Shown: positions 24,202 through 36,620, numbered from the stretch's first letter. The stretch: DNA of 64,000 nt from Notospermus geniculatus (GCA_002633025.1 NMRB01000044.1:592871-656870); one strand, 5' to 3'. Notes: generated from the sequence alone by a model not told the origin. Numbers and translations: made by a program.

Positions 24202-24555
24202 TCAACCCGGGAAAGCCAATGATTTGATGTAAACTGCAATGGTTTCTTGCCCAACTATAGGCTTTAAAATGAGTAAATCAAGTCTCAGGGTGTTTGGCGT
24301 GTTTAACACATTGAAGACCTGAAACGTCGGGGTTTACCTCCGTCATGAAGCTGCGAAATGAGGAAGGCTAGTTTTAGTTATTGATAAAAAAGAAGCGGGT
24401 AGTGTTGGACAACACTTTTCTCACAGCAATTTTGTCATTACACGTATAAGCGCCAATATGCTCCTTAAGTATGCATATGGCAAGATATGTTGCAAGAATA
24501 GTAGAAACACAACGGTAGGCCTCGCGAGGCAGAAAACTCACCGGAAATACACGCA

Positions 24556-24614
24556 CTCGCGAGCTATCTGCTGAGCAAACGGTCTCGAATGACTTTTTGC
24601 TCAGCAGATAGCTC
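24556..24614. repeat. Hairpin with 19-base arms
   Basis: GAGCTATCTGCTGAGCAAA is perfectly inverted at the other end, with a ~21-base loop. Confidence 0.85.
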
Positions 24615-25266
24615 CAGTGTGCGGCAGGCTTAATTGTTGAAGCGATATTGGGAGGTTTTGCCATCCTGCGTGGTCGCTCTCGGTGACATTATAGCCCATT
24701 CGGAAGTAGAAGCCTCTGTGGGTGTCAACCACGCCTTCCAGAATACCACTGAGTCACATAAGTTATACACCTAATTGTTTGGAAAAGTTGAGAAGGATTA
24801 CATGTAGGCCCTCTATACCCAGAGGGGAGTCACGTCAAAACGTTATTGGATGAGTAATTCACTTGGTTACTGGCCGTCGATTGCGTTCCTCAGCACCGCG
24901 AAACAAATAATTATTATGTATCGGCTTTTGCATGACAGCTGGAGGATATACGAAACCCGACCAAACGACGTTAACGAAGAAGAAAAAGAATGATACCGAT
25001 GGAGCGTCAGCACGAAATAAAATGACCCCACCCCTTTTTATACTGTACTAGTGTTACACAAGTTTATCCTCTCTCACCGTTTCTTGTAGGTATTCCTTTT
25101 CCAAAGCGCATTCCCTTACGACAAAGTGGAGGGATAAGGGCACAAAAAGGGGATTAATTTCACAAAGTGAATAGCCCTTTTTGACGGTGGGTTCAGTCCT
25201 TTACACAATCATGTACATACATGTACATGTACACATGTATCTTATTTACTGTGTGTTATCATACGA

Positions 25267-25367
25267 CCACGAAATCCGTTCCTTGCAGCCAACTTGAGAC
25301 TACACAAGATGTACATGTAATACATCTTATATAGTCTCAAGTTGGCTGCAAGGAACGAATTTCGTGG
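25267..25367. repeat. Long hairpin, 47-base arms and 7-base loop
   Basis: Arms run from CCACGAAATCCGTTCCTTGC to AAGATGTA with only three mismatches; the loop is CATGTAA. Either a small foldback MITE or a source of a hairpin RNA. Confidence 0.85.
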
Positions 25368-27525
25368 GCGTAAAATCACTAAGAAAAAAAACTATACAAT
25401 TGATAACTGAGGCAAGAGGGCCGCAGTTCACCAAGAGTCAATGCTCCCCTGCATGACAGCGCCATATTTCCGTCCCATATGCATTTGTGTGCCAGCAGCA
25501 GAGTACCCTCTGAAAAGGTATAGACCCGGTCTATTCTCTGGCTTGCATTACATCCCCAGCAATCGCCTTTAAGCGGCAGTATAAATTATATCAAGTTAAT
25601 AATCTTCGCCTTGATAACTAAATACATCCTATTACGCCCCAAATGGTTTTATTAGATGTGGAAAATAACTGGAGATTGTTCAAAATGAATGAACAGATAG
25701 TGAAAAGCTTTTATACGTGTTATGGTAGAAGCAGGGAAGTTTTAAGAAGATTAAAACCTCCCTGGTAGAAGTAATTCATTTGTAGAAGTACGATTAACGC
25801 TTGTCAGAAAAATTGCGGTACATGATATCAAACAAAATGGATGGTACGGTATTATGTTTACCGAAGGCGATGGTATAAGTAATAATCTATTTTTGGTATA
25901 TGTATTTTAGAAATCAACGCCTTTTTCGTGGCAAGTTTATCGCTTGAGGACAAAAGGATATCACAGTAAGACTGCCAAATCCAAGTTTTGTCATAATTTT
26001 TTTTTGGTCTGTACAAAAGGCTTGCCATATTCCTAACCATCCGATTCATTTATGAGATTACTGCACCTTAGGTTTACAACAATAATCTCTAGCCGAGTGT
26101 TCTAACATAGTGTCTGCTTATAAAATTTTTATCAAATTATAAATACATGTACATGTATATTATGCGCCGACGGTTTTTACATTTGTTGTTGAAACAATGC
26201 CTATCTTCAGCAGATCAGCTTCTTTCGTCTTTTTTCTTTGTTTTTTTTTTGTGGTGGCTTATGCGTTGACCGAGTAGATAAAACGACAATACGCTGTATT
26301 TTTTGTTACGTACAAAACTTCCAAAAACATGATGATTAAAAACTTTTCACAATAAAAACAACTGTACGGCAAGATAATCCTTCATGCTGCATAAAGTATC
26401 TCCATCAACATTGAGCATCAGACCACTTTTCGTTGTTAACACCTCGACATCTCATGTCAGTGCTTCTCAAGGAGACGCCTTCGGCACGTTTATGGGTTTT
26501 GGTATTATGGGGGATAAGTACGTGTAAACATTTTTTTACAGCAACCAGGAGAAAGCCACTTACTCGGGGTACGGCCCAAGGCATTACGCCCTCTTATAAC
26601 ATCCTGACAGATGTGAATGTGAATGATGGACCAACAATCTTCTGTCATACCTGCCACAGTACCGTCTTTCCTGGTCTGAGCACTTGGCCCTACTCTACAG
26701 CCGTTTTCGAACAAACCAACTGACATTCCCACTCAAGCCAAAGACTGATACTTACATGTGCCACGTCGTTGACTTTTCTCTGGTGTTTTTATGATTTACC
26801 AGATTAGTATTGTTACTTTCCTACGTTTCTTTCCAGTCGGAATTCAGGGACTTTTTCCATAAATTAATTCGTTTTGTCATTTCCCCGTTGTATTTTGCTT
26901 AAAGAACCTTCACGGATACATGGGCTGGTACTCATACAAGCTAGCAAATGATTTTACTTCAAGTTTTGTGGTACACTTACATTGGACCTCGCTGTGGAAA
27001 TCTTAAGTAAAAGCATTTGCTAACTTTTATGAATACCAGATAATGCGCGGAAATGTTCGAACAACGTTCGCAAATTTTCTTCATGTCAAATATTTGGCTG
27101 GGGTATTGTCGTAGCAGGGAAGTCAATTACATGCATTAGGCTAATAGTGAGGGTGGGTTTTTCGACCGTTCCTTTCTCGGTAAAAACACGAATGTAAAGC
27201 AGCAAATCTCTAACTGGAGAAGCGTGCTGAAACGAAAGCTATACGTAGATCGACGTTTTATTCATTCTCGGTGCTCGTGATATGTTCTGAATTGACGAGA
27301 AGGCGATGACAGACTTTTTTTCAATCACGTGCCCAACACTTGAAGAACATCGTTTCAAAAATGCACAGGTTTTATGCACACCATTTAATTGACAGTGTCC
27401 AACGGTTAATGGATAAAAGGAACGTTGCTATTCAAAGTTGCACATTCCTTAGTTCTGCAAAGAAGGCCAGTGTTGTCCATTTCATGGCATTGTGATGACG
27501 TGTGATTACAGCTAAAATGAAATCC
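25368..27525. other. No supported gene
   Basis: AT-rich noncoding sequence. A degenerate element at about 26,925-27,035 with ATGATTTTACTTC and GTAAAAGCATTTGC resembles the inverted-repeat sequence at 55,900-56,110. Confidence 0.45.
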
Positions 27526-27684
27526 TGGGCTGGGTTGCACAAAACTCATGTTAGCGCTAACATGATGTTAGCGCTAACATCATGTTAAATGACGTAAAAT
27601 GACAATGGATTTTGACGTCATCTAACATAAAAGTTAGCGCTAACACCATGTTAGCGCTAACATGAGTTTTGTGCAACCGGCCCC
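27526..27684. repeat. MITE with stacked TTAGCGCTAA palindromes
   Basis: TIRs read GGTTGCACAAAACTCATG and its inverse. Inside are four GTTAGCGCTAAC palindromes, two on each side of the centre. Confidence 0.85.
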
Positions 27685-30046
27685 TGGCATTTATCATTTT
27701 GGGGTTCGTAATTATTTAAGCCCTATTTTCTGTGTGCATACCGTAATGGGTTTAACTCAATGACAATTAAACAAAGCGGATGAAAATTACCCTTTGTCCA
27801 ACAAATCTGATTATGAGCTCATGGGACATAACCTTTAGGTTGGCGACGGTTTAGACACAATCATCTTCGAGAATACAGACAGAAGTAAATTCTATAGTCT
27901 AAACTTTCGCCAAGCCCAAAACAAAACTCCATTTTTATGAGAATAATGTGTTTGCTGCTGGGGAAAGTTGACTTTGTCCTGCTTTATATACATGTAATGT
28001 AGAGTAGTCTCTGGGCAAGAACGGATCCACCACAGTTGACTATTCACAATTCTTTCCAACAGTGTGGCTTTGTTGGCGATAATAAAGAATACCAAAAATG
28101 GAAATGTTTAGACGATTATACAGTGGTGTAATAGGGTATTGGGATCACCATTAATTCGCGGTAAAGGAGCAAATGTGAAGAAACTGACATTTTATTTTTT
28201 ATAAACATTCTGAGGTGCGGTCTATTCATCGGGATGAGAAATGAATTTAAATGCCCAGGTAGAATGTACATTATATTCTATACGAAAGAGTGCCTTGCGA
28301 TCCCTGCAGAACTTCCCCGATGAACCCATTTGACAGTGTGACAATCACGAATTAACGAGAAAAAATAAAAACTTCCATTGCGCTTAATGCATCTTATTGT
28401 GTTGGTCGAGACGTTGATGCATTCTTTTGTTATTTTTCAAAACTGGTTAGGCACGTTCTTGCACCAAGAAAGGCCAACAGCAACCACAGCAAATGAGTAA
28501 CCTGCAAATAATGCTTTTAACTGAGAACACCTGGCGAGAATAACGATACAAACTGACCGAAAAATGGGCGAAAAATTTAATGTATAAGAGACTGCTTTTA
28601 CATATAGGTAAAAGCAGTCTCCAGTATATATACCTCTAGCCATGGCAGCCCAAACGACTCAAGTACAATAGTCATAAATTTGTAATTTCGACGCGGCAGT
28701 TGCATCATGGAGCTATTATTCTCAATATAGGTATATGATTGCATGAATCTTTCACGTTGCCGAAGCGGCATGCTGATGGGACGACCCTCCGGTAGGTCTG
28801 CTTTATACCGCACTGTAGCCGATTTAGGTGACCGCACTGAAAATGCAACTGTTCGCTCTCCCGTTCACATTAGGGAGGTTTCGCCCGGTAGGGCCTAACC
28901 GGGCGCTTGCGAAACCTTCCTATTGTTATTCGTACGGCGGCAGAATCATAGATACAAACAAAGCCTGTCTGAATGTCGAGTAACAATGCAAAGGCTACTT
29001 ACTGTTTTTAGTGCGCGAAAACCCCGCGGTGTTGGTCAGTCGAGTTAGAATTTTACGAATCCAGTGTGGGCAATCCCCTTATGTCATGACAATTTTTTAT
29101 TCGCCAACATCGAAAACACCTTATTTGGTATTTTTCGGTTAGCTGTGAGATTCTGGGCAACATCCAGTTCGGCAGCGTGTCATGATAGTCAAATCGTTCC
29201 TTGCTCTCTGCCGTAACGTCATCAACAAATCAACCAGATCTACCTAGGAAGACTTTGGATATCTGTATATCACCATTCATTCGTACATCCATTATGAAGG
29301 TCACCAGCACCTTCATAATGGCAATTAGAAAGTGACAATGCACAACGATTTTGGGTAGAGTTCGATGTATACATGTAGGCCTATGTTTCTTTATGAATAG
29401 GCTACATGAACTCTAACCTTCTAAAGTTTTGATGGACAATCATGCGAATAAGAAGTGGGATGCAGAAGGATGTTCCTACATATCGCTTAAGGCAAATCAG
29501 GAAGGGCTAAACATACCAAAGATACGAGAAATAATAAAATACAAAGCCATCCCCATGACATACAAATAAGACAACAAAGACAAGGCATCGCCGGTCGATG
29601 TGAACATGATAAGAAGTGTTTGCCTTTTCAATGCTCGGTTGCTTCGTCATCCAAAATATTGTTCGGGCGAGGAACGGTTTTCAAAACACATACTCGGCTG
29701 AAGATGACAATAAAATCTGCCGTTTGCAGCTACAGGCATTGGCAGTTCAACGGTCATAAGCCAACGCGCCAGTGTCGATTTTCAAATAACCAGGTGCAGA
29801 CTCTCAACGGATCTCCCTCCGGTGTCGCACGCAGCGAAAAACCTGCAAATTTGCCCAAGGATCAACATCTTAATTAGGCCTGCGTCTTGTTTTGCAATGT
29901 TTCTGCATCTGTTGTGCAGGACAGGTGTTACACAATGTACTTCCTCCAGAAACGTGATATACTACAGTTTTAGACGCAATAGAAGAAGAATTGTCAGTAG
30001 CCATGCTTTTAATATAATCGTAAACAGGTTTCTAAATCTATATTGT
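27685..30046. other. Intergenic; three short hairpins
   Basis: No gene seen. Perfect or near-perfect short hairpins lie at 28588-28621 (GAGACTGCTTTTAC arms), about 28871-28915 (AGGGAGGTTTCG arms with an inner CCCGGT stem) and about 29290-29322 (CCATTATGAAGGT arms). Confidence 0.6.
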
Positions 30047-30132
30047 ACCATTCCGCTTGTGCTGGGATGTTCGCCAATTCTGTTTTAAAAAATTGGTAAC
30101 AATTAATAATATTTCAGGAAAACGGTTCCTTT

Positions 30133-30367
30133 TTTAGTCTGGCAACATCAATGACCCAATGGAATGTGGAAATTAGGAAATTGATAGTTGTATTTTTCCA
30201 CGGACCATTAATCACGCACGGGTCTTGAATAACCGGTGCACAGCGCGAACAATCGGGGAACGACCACACATGGTCGACAGGCATGACAGGCAAGATTAAA
30301 AACCGCAAAGCTCTGTCACATTACATGATTTCCGTATTCCACTGGGTGGTAGTTAGATGTTGCCGGG
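30133..30367. mobile_element. Inverted-repeat insertion in peptide-locus copy A
   Basis: Ends in GGCAACATC and its inverse GATGTTGCC, with further imperfect pairing inward (CCCAATGGAAT and ATTCCACTGGG). Absent at the matching place in copy B (about 33,405-33,420), so it is an insertion. It supplies the ATG at 30357. Confidence 0.65.
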
Positions 30368-30776
30368 CTTTGCCGAAGGATTAACTGCTGTTTGTCTGTT
30401 TTCAGTTCAACTTAAAACGCTGCTGCCACTCCTGATAGTCCTGGCCACGTTCTCGATTGAGCACATAGAGGGCGCTGCTTGCAGATGCTCAGTCTCGTGC
30501 GCACAAAGCCTCTGCGCAGCCAGATGTGCCGTCAACTGCTTTGACTGTTGTCGATGCTGTGTTTACCATGAAACTCTATACGGGAAGCGGTCGAGCTTGT
30601 CGTCTCTCAGTGGATTCCGCGATTCAGAAGACCTGCGAGACTCCGAACAAGACGCAGAAGATCTGGGCCTCCTAGAAAGGGAATGGATTCCCTTTATTTC
30701 ATCAAACCCTGTCTCGAAATTGTCGAACGGAATTTTCAGAAATGGAATAGCCAGCCGACGAAGTCAAAGGAAATAG
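30357..30776 (+). CDS. Cysteine-rich secreted peptide precursor (copy A), unrecognised family
   Basis: The frame encodes a hydrophobic segment (LLPLLIVLATFSI), then a compact block with ten cysteines ending in VYHETLYGKR, then an acidic, serine-rich tail ending in basic residues. Hydrophobic leader, Cys-rich block and a Gly-Lys-Arg site are the layout of an amidated neuropeptide or hormone precursor; the mature peptide would end in Tyr-amide. I do not recognise the family; the cysteine spacing matches neither orexin- nor trissin-type peptides that I know. The ATG at 30357 lies in what looks like an inserted inverted-repeat element, and a good acceptor (CTGTTTTCAG, ending 30406) follows, so the true start is probably in an unseen upstream exon and the real coding part begins at 30407. 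The neighbour is an SDR gene in opposite orientation. A secreted antimicrobial or other disulfide-rich peptide is an alternative. Confidence 0.5.
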   Translation: MLPGFAEGLTAVCLFSVQLKTLLPLLIVLATFSIEHIEGAACRCSVSCAQSLCAARCAVNCFDCCRCCVYHETLYGKRSSLSSLSGFRDSEDLRDSEQDAEDLGLLEREWIPFISSNPVSKLSNGIFRNGIASRRSQRK

Positions 30777-31167
30777 AAAAATGGATATTTTACACACCAT
30801 TCTGAGTACCATATGTTGGACAATGGAATTGTTTTTGGGGGGCGGGGGATAGACTTTTGATAACGACCTTCTGATAAACATTTGACATTACGCCGAGATC
30901 AATGGTGCTGAGCACATACTCCTGCAGCTAGTAATTAACGTACTTGTATTTGATCTGCCGAGGTAGAAAATTTACTGAGCTGAAGCTTTCTCATATTTGC
31001 TCAGAAGGTTGCAGTAATATTGTTGTCATGGCCAAAGGACCTAACGCCGACATTCCTTGGTGCACTGGCGAACTTGCTCCAATTGTTACATGTAGTATCT
31101 AACGAAATGATTCACGAATACAGGTGGATGTACATGTACATATGTTTACTAGTATAGTTTAGTAAAG

Positions 31168-31200
31168 GCGAATAGTTTTATTCTAAAACTATTCGTTCGC
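31168..31200. repeat. Short hairpin GCGAATAGTTTTA
   Basis: Thirteen-base arm with its near-perfect inverse across a 3-base loop, between the peptide and SDR genes of copy A. Confidence 0.7.
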
Positions 31201-31595
31201 TAATTACGCGTATAAAGAGTTATCACAGCAATTCCTCTGTCATGACATTTACAAACAAGAATTCTTTGACAAAATACAATGGAATTTTCCGACTCAAAAA
31301 TTACTGTCATTCCCTCCACGGGAAAAAAATCGGTGACTATTCCTTCAGATGACACAAGTTGATATCTTCATTCATTTAGTGGCTCCGAAAATATTGTTAC
31401 TGAGTGATATAATAAATGATATAAGTCGAACATCCGTGAGTCCTGTTTTGGTTTCCACTTGCATTATTATAATGTCATTCATCCAAATAAGTAATGTATT
31501 CGGTATAGCACATGTACGTCAAGGGAATTCCCATTCTTTCACTTTCAAGACACTTTCAGAGTTGGTGTCAAAGCTAATTTCCATCTACAGTAGGC

Positions 31596-33094
31596 CTAAT
31601 AGCTTGCCCCTGCATAGTTTTTTGGATCGCCGAAACCCTCAGCACTCATGGCCGTGTACCCTCCATCTACGGCAAGGTCAGTAGCTGTGATGAAAGAGGC
31701 GTCCTTGCTAAGGAGAAAAGCAATAGCAGAAGCAACCTCACATGGCTCACCGCAGCGGCGTAGCATGTGGTACAGACCCCATTTCGGTTCGTGGGCGGCA
31801 CGGCCGTTTTTGGCAGCTTTCAAGACCTTTAATGGAGATAAAGTGATGTTGATTTTTAGCGAGGACTGCTTGTGATAAACAAAGTAAAATTTCTTATTAT
31901 GGCTAATTTGGCTGTTGTCGGCGATCAAAGTGAAATCCCCGCGGGAGCTTTTGTCAGTTTTTCAAAACGAAGCTTACTTCTGGTGTCCAGATCCATCCAG
32001 GGCTGACGGAGTTAACGCGTATCCCTCTCTCCGATAGATCAAGGGCCATGCATTTTGTCAAAGTGATTATTCCGCCTTTACTGGTGGCATATGTCCATCT
32101 CGAAGGCTGTCCACAGTATGCCCCGCAACTTGCGACATTGACGATTGTGCAGGCTTCCTCTGTTAGAAACAGAAAATAAGATAAAATGGATCGAAAACAA
32201 CTGCATCGAGGACATCGTGGTTAGAGTTTTGCAGGGGAACGTCAAGCATAACGTTCGGTTACGACATGAGAGAAGAGTTGGAAAAGTTGAAGAAGCGATG
32301 ATGCCTTTCAAACGAACGTTTTAAATTTTCCTTATCTCCCACTGTTATACTATCATGAACACGCTCACGGTAAACAGAGCACCAACCTTTTTTCATGAAA
32401 GGGACGCATGCTTGGACCATATTGGAAATGCCCTGTACATTGACACTCATTGTCTTATCCCAGTCCGCTCTCGTTGCTTGTAACCCTACGATACGAATAG
32501 ATACATGTATGTACATGCTACACAAATTACATGTACGATGTTGATTTTGGAAGATCTCTTACTGGATGTCAATCAAATAAGACTTCATTGCCTTCGTTTC
32601 ACTTTATGGGAAGCCTTTGAGCAGAATCTTTTGCCACGGTTTATCGACTCGGAGATTTCTTCTAAACGTTGGTGATCGGCGTTGTCGAAAGAATGGACGG
32701 AACACGCAAGGGAAGAACTACGGATATCTTGGTTGCAAGTGATCAAGACCAAGCTCTTACCTTTCGATCCAAAGTATGCAGCGCTGTTGACCAGACCGTG
32801 GATTGACCCCTTCCCGAGGTCTGTTGCAACCTTTCCAACAGCCACAAAGCATTCATCCCTCTGCGAAACATCCACTGGGTAGAATCGAACCTCGTAGCCA
32901 GAGGCTCTTAACCTCTTCTCCACTTCGTTGCCGGCTTCCTTGTTGATATCAAATATCGCCACAGCCCCGCCGTCATTCAGCAGACGTTCAGCAGTCGCCA
33001 GGCCGATGCCCGAGGCTCCTCCAGTCACGATGAACACGCGTGAAGCGAAACGGTTCGTGGTGTGGACCTTGTCAAGTGCGAGTTGTAAAGCCAT
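31596..33094 (-). CDS. Classical short-chain dehydrogenase/reductase, copy A (4 exons)
   Basis: Exons 33094-32761, 32485-32387, 32159-31978 and 31826-31596 join in frame (phases 1, 1, 0) to give 281 residues, the normal size for a classical SDR. These enzymes use NAD(P)H to oxidise or reduce alcohols, ketones or fatty-acyl/steroid substrates, usually in the cytosol or mitochondria. The cofactor motif TGGASGIG is at residues 24-31. Catalytic Ser155, Tyr168 and Lys172 (YATSK) have the canonical spacing of 13 and 4. The C-terminal half has the FabG/HSD17B14-like signatures KCMALDLSERGIRVNSVSPG and SFITATDLAVDGGY. The usual NNAG motif is replaced by VNSAA. The donor after exon 2 (GTTGGT) is weak but is shared by copy B. 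Substrate cannot be predicted. Confidence 0.88.
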
Positions 33095-33700
33095 TCCGAA
33101 CTGTGAAAACCGATGTTTGATTTACATGGGACAGCACGACCTGCTACGAACAACCTCACCGATGCACTGAGTTAAGGCGCGGCTCCACATGACAGTTTTC
33201 TGTCGAAAATTTGCTGCCAGATAGTAACAGTCCAATGACTATCCAGTGGGAGTTGTCCAGCTAGTGACTGTATGACAGCAATATATTGCTGTCTATTTCG
33301 CAAATCTTTTTGCGGCACCATTCCGCTTGTGCTGGGATGTTCGCCAGGTCTGTTTTAAAGATCAACTTACATGAGGTAACAATTAATAATATTTCAGGCA
33401 AATGGTTCCTTATTACCGAAGCATTAACTGCTGTTTGTCTGTTTTCAGTTCAACTTAGGTCGATCTATACCCATTGCGTGGCGCCAAACTGCCCAACCTA
33501 AACTCGTGATAATTCATTGATAACCAAGCTTACAAAAACATTTCTGGTACGGTACGTTACGTATGAAGCATCTAAAATAACTTTCACCCTAAATAACTGG
33601 ATCCTATTTCCGGATTGCCAAGAAAAATGACTTTTTGGAAAGGCAGGAAAAATCACCTTGAGCAATTTTACGTCAACATGCTATGTCGCATGGAAGCAAA

Positions 33701-33979
33701 TGCTCAGTCTCGTGCGCACAAAGCCTCTGCGCAGCCAGATGTGCCGTCAACTGCTTTGTTTACCATGAAACTCTGTACGGGAAGCGCTCGAGCTTGTCGT
33801 CTCTCAGTGGATTCCGAGATTCAGAAGACGTGCGAGACTCCGAACAAGACGCAGAAGATCTGGGCCTCCTAGAAAGGGAATGGATTCCTTTTATATGTAT
33901 ATCATCAAACCCTGTCTCGAAATTGTCGAACGGAATTTTCAGAAGTGGAATAGCCAGCCAACGAAGTGAAAGGAAATAG
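33701..33979 (+). pseudogene. Cysteine-rich peptide precursor, copy B (leader lost, 6-residue deletion)
   Basis: From the codons for CSVSCAQSLC onward this matches copy A closely, including the VYHETLYGKR site and the acidic tail. Two differences stand out. Eighteen bases coding DCCRCC are missing in frame, leaving five cysteines instead of ten. The hydrophobic leader is also gone: homology to copy A resumes only after about 240 unrelated bases (33,460-33,700) that follow a conserved acceptor region (33,425-33,459). As it stands the copy lacks a visible signal peptide, so it is either a pseudogene, a rearranged allele, or a gene whose leader sits in another exon. The tail also gains the residues CI. 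Confidence 0.45.
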
Positions 33980-33983
33980 AATG

Positions 33984-34948
33984 AAATGGCCCATGGACCA
34001 TGTGCTCACCTGGGTGAAAGTACCAGAAAAACAAATGACAAATGTTAAATCGAAATGTTCCAGGGGCCTTGAGTTCCAGGGTCATACGATCGTGGTCAAA
34101 ATTTCAAGATCAAAACATTCTGGCTTGAGAATTTATGACATATGTGCCGAAGTCCATTTTCCAAGATGGCTGCCTGGTAATCATTATTTGCATTCCAATT
34201 GGGCAAACATTTACTGTACACATAGAGGATACATGTACCTAGTAGATAGATGATCACTCCAAGTTAGAATAGGGCAAATAGCCACAAAACGTGGACCAAA
34301 ATGGCAAAATTTTGAACTTGACCTCTGTAAAGTAGGTCAAATCAAAACCCATTCACATATATCATGTATGCTCATTAGATGCACCTGTGATAAAAATTTG
34401 GAGACAATCCAGTGAACAGTTCAGGAGTTACTGGTCTTTGAACTTTGGTTTTGGCCACCTGGTGGCCAACCTAAGAATCGAATCGGGCCGAAACTTGGTG
34501 TCATAGGTCATCTGACATAGGGCTATATACAATATGTACCAAGTTTCAGGTCAATAGCACCCGCGGTTACGAAATGTGCGACCAAAAGGCAAAATTTTGA
34601 ACTTTGACCTCTGTGACCTTGAAAAGTAGGTCAAATCAAAAACCCGTTACATATGTAATGTACCCTCAGTAGATACACCTATGATAAAAATTTGGAGGTG
34701 ATCCAGTCATTAGTTCAGGAGTTATTGCACTTTTTGTGTTTTTGCTTTCCGCCACCTGGTGGCCAAGCCAAGAATCGAATCGGACCAAAAGTTGGTGTCA
34801 TACATGTAGGTCATCTGACCTAGGGGTATATATGTACCAAGTTTCAGGTCAATAGCCCAAGCGGTTACAAAACTTGCCCTGCTAACGGACGACGACGACG
34901 GACGACGGAGGCTGCACCACGACAAGAGCTCACCCCCAGGTGAGCTAA
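33984..34948. mobile_element. Insertion with GCTCACCTGGG termini in locus copy B
   Basis: Bounded by GCTCACCTGGGTGA and its imperfect inverse CACCCCCAGGTGAGC. It contains two ~290-base tandem units (each with GGCAAAATTTTGAAC, TTGACCTCTGT, GGCCACCTGGTGGCC-like and ACCAAGTTTCAGGTCAATAG segments) and a GACGACGACGGACGACGG tail. Replaces the shorter spacer found in copy A. No transposase frame. Confidence 0.75.
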
Positions 34949-35139
34949 AAATCGGTGACTACTCCTTTAGATGATACACACTGATATCTTCATTCATTTA
35001 TTGGCTCCGAAAATATTGTTACTGAGTGATATAATAAATGATATAAGTCGAACATCCGTGAGTCCTGTTTTGGTTTCCTCTTGCATTATAATGTCATTCA
35101 TCCAAGCAATGTATTAGGTATGGTACATGTAGATCTACG

Positions 35140-36620
35140 TCAAGGGAATTTCACTTTCCAGACACTTTCAGAGCTGTTGTCAAAGCTACTTTCTTCAGTA
35201 TAGCTTGTCCCTGCAAAGCTTTTCGGGTCGCCGAAACCCTCAGCACTCATGGCCGCATACCCTCCATCTACAGCAAGGTTAGTAGCTGTGATGAAAGAGG
35301 CATCCTTGCTTAGCAGAAAAGCAGCAGCAGAAGCAACCTCACACGGTTCCCCGCAGCGGCGTAGCATGTGGTACGGACCCCATTTCGGTTCGTGGGCGGC
35401 ACGGTCGTTTTTGGCAGCTTTCAAGACCTTTAATGGAGATAAAATGATGTTGAATTTTAACAATCGTAAAATCTCTTATTGGCTGTTGTCGGCGATCAAA
35501 ATGAAATCCCTGTGAGTTGTCAGTTTTTCCAAACGAGGCTTACTTCAGGTGTCCAGATCCATCCAGGGCTGACGGAGTTAACGCGTATCCCTCTCTCCGA
35601 TAGATCAAGGGCCATGCATTTGGTTAAAGTGACTATTCCGCCTTTACTGGTGGCATATGTCCATCTCGAAGGCTGTGCACAGAATGCGGAGACACTAGTG
35701 ATATTGACGATTGCACAGTCTTCCTCTGTTATAAACAGAAAATAAGATAAACTTGGACCGAAAACAGCTGCTTCGAGGACATCGTGGTCAGAGTTTTGCA
35801 GGGGAACGTCAAGCTTAACGTTCGCCACGATTTGGAGAAGAGTTGGAAAAGTTGAAGAGGCGGCTTTCAAAAAACGCCTTAAATTCTCTTTATTTCTCAC
35901 TATCATGAACACGCTCAGGTCAAACACAGCACCAACCTTTTTTCATGAAAGGGACGCATGCTTGGACCATATTGGAAATGCCCTGTACATTGACACTCAT
36001 TGTCTTATCCCAGTCTTCTTTTGTTGCTTGTAACCCTACGATACGAATAGATACGTACATGTAAAGTAGGCCCTACATGCATGTACACATACATGCATTA
36101 TGATGTTAGAAACATCTCTTACTGGATGTCAATCAAATAAGAATTGCCTTTGTTTCGTTTTACTTGGGAAGCCTTTGGATCTTTTGCAATGGTTCATCGA
36201 CTCGGAGATTTCTTCTAAACTTTGGTAATCGGCGTTGTCGAGAGAATGGAACGGAACACGCAAGGGAAGAACTATGGATGATACCTTGGTTGCAGGTGAT
36301 CAAGACCAAGCTCTTACCTTGCGATCCAAAGTATACAGCACTGTTGACCAGACCATGGATTGTCCCCTTCCCGAGGTCTGTGGCAACCTTTCCAACAGCC
36401 ACAAAGCATTCATCCCTCTGCGAGACATCCACTGGGTAGAATCGAACCTCGTAACCACAGGCTCTTAACGTCTTCTCCACTTCGTTGCCGGCTTCCTTGT
36501 TGATATCAAATATCGCGACAGCCCCGCCGTCATTCAGTAAACGTTCAGCAGTCGCCAGGCCGATGCCCGAGGCTCCTCCAGTCACGATGAACACACGTGA
36601 AGCGAAACGGTTCTTGGTGT
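35140..36620 (-). CDS. Classical short-chain dehydrogenase/reductase, copy B (5' end in gap)
   Basis: Exons end at the same places as in copy A: 36620-36318 (start lost in the N run), 36035-35937, 35725-35544 and 35427-35140. Internal exons have identical lengths (99 and 182 bases) and phases. The Rossmann motif TGGASGIG and the YATSK active site are intact. The serine region reads NITSVSAFC rather than NVASCGAYC and is closer to the SDR consensus. The C-terminus runs 19 residues further than in copy A (ends KVKFP) because the stop after GASY is not present. Either a recent tandem paralogue or the second allele of copy A placed in tandem by the assembler; the protein-level changes favour a paralogue slightly. 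Confidence 0.85.

Noticed and set aside
26433-26723. 96-codon plus-strand frame
   Set aside because: No start context, motif or splice support; the opposite strand has an equally long frame.
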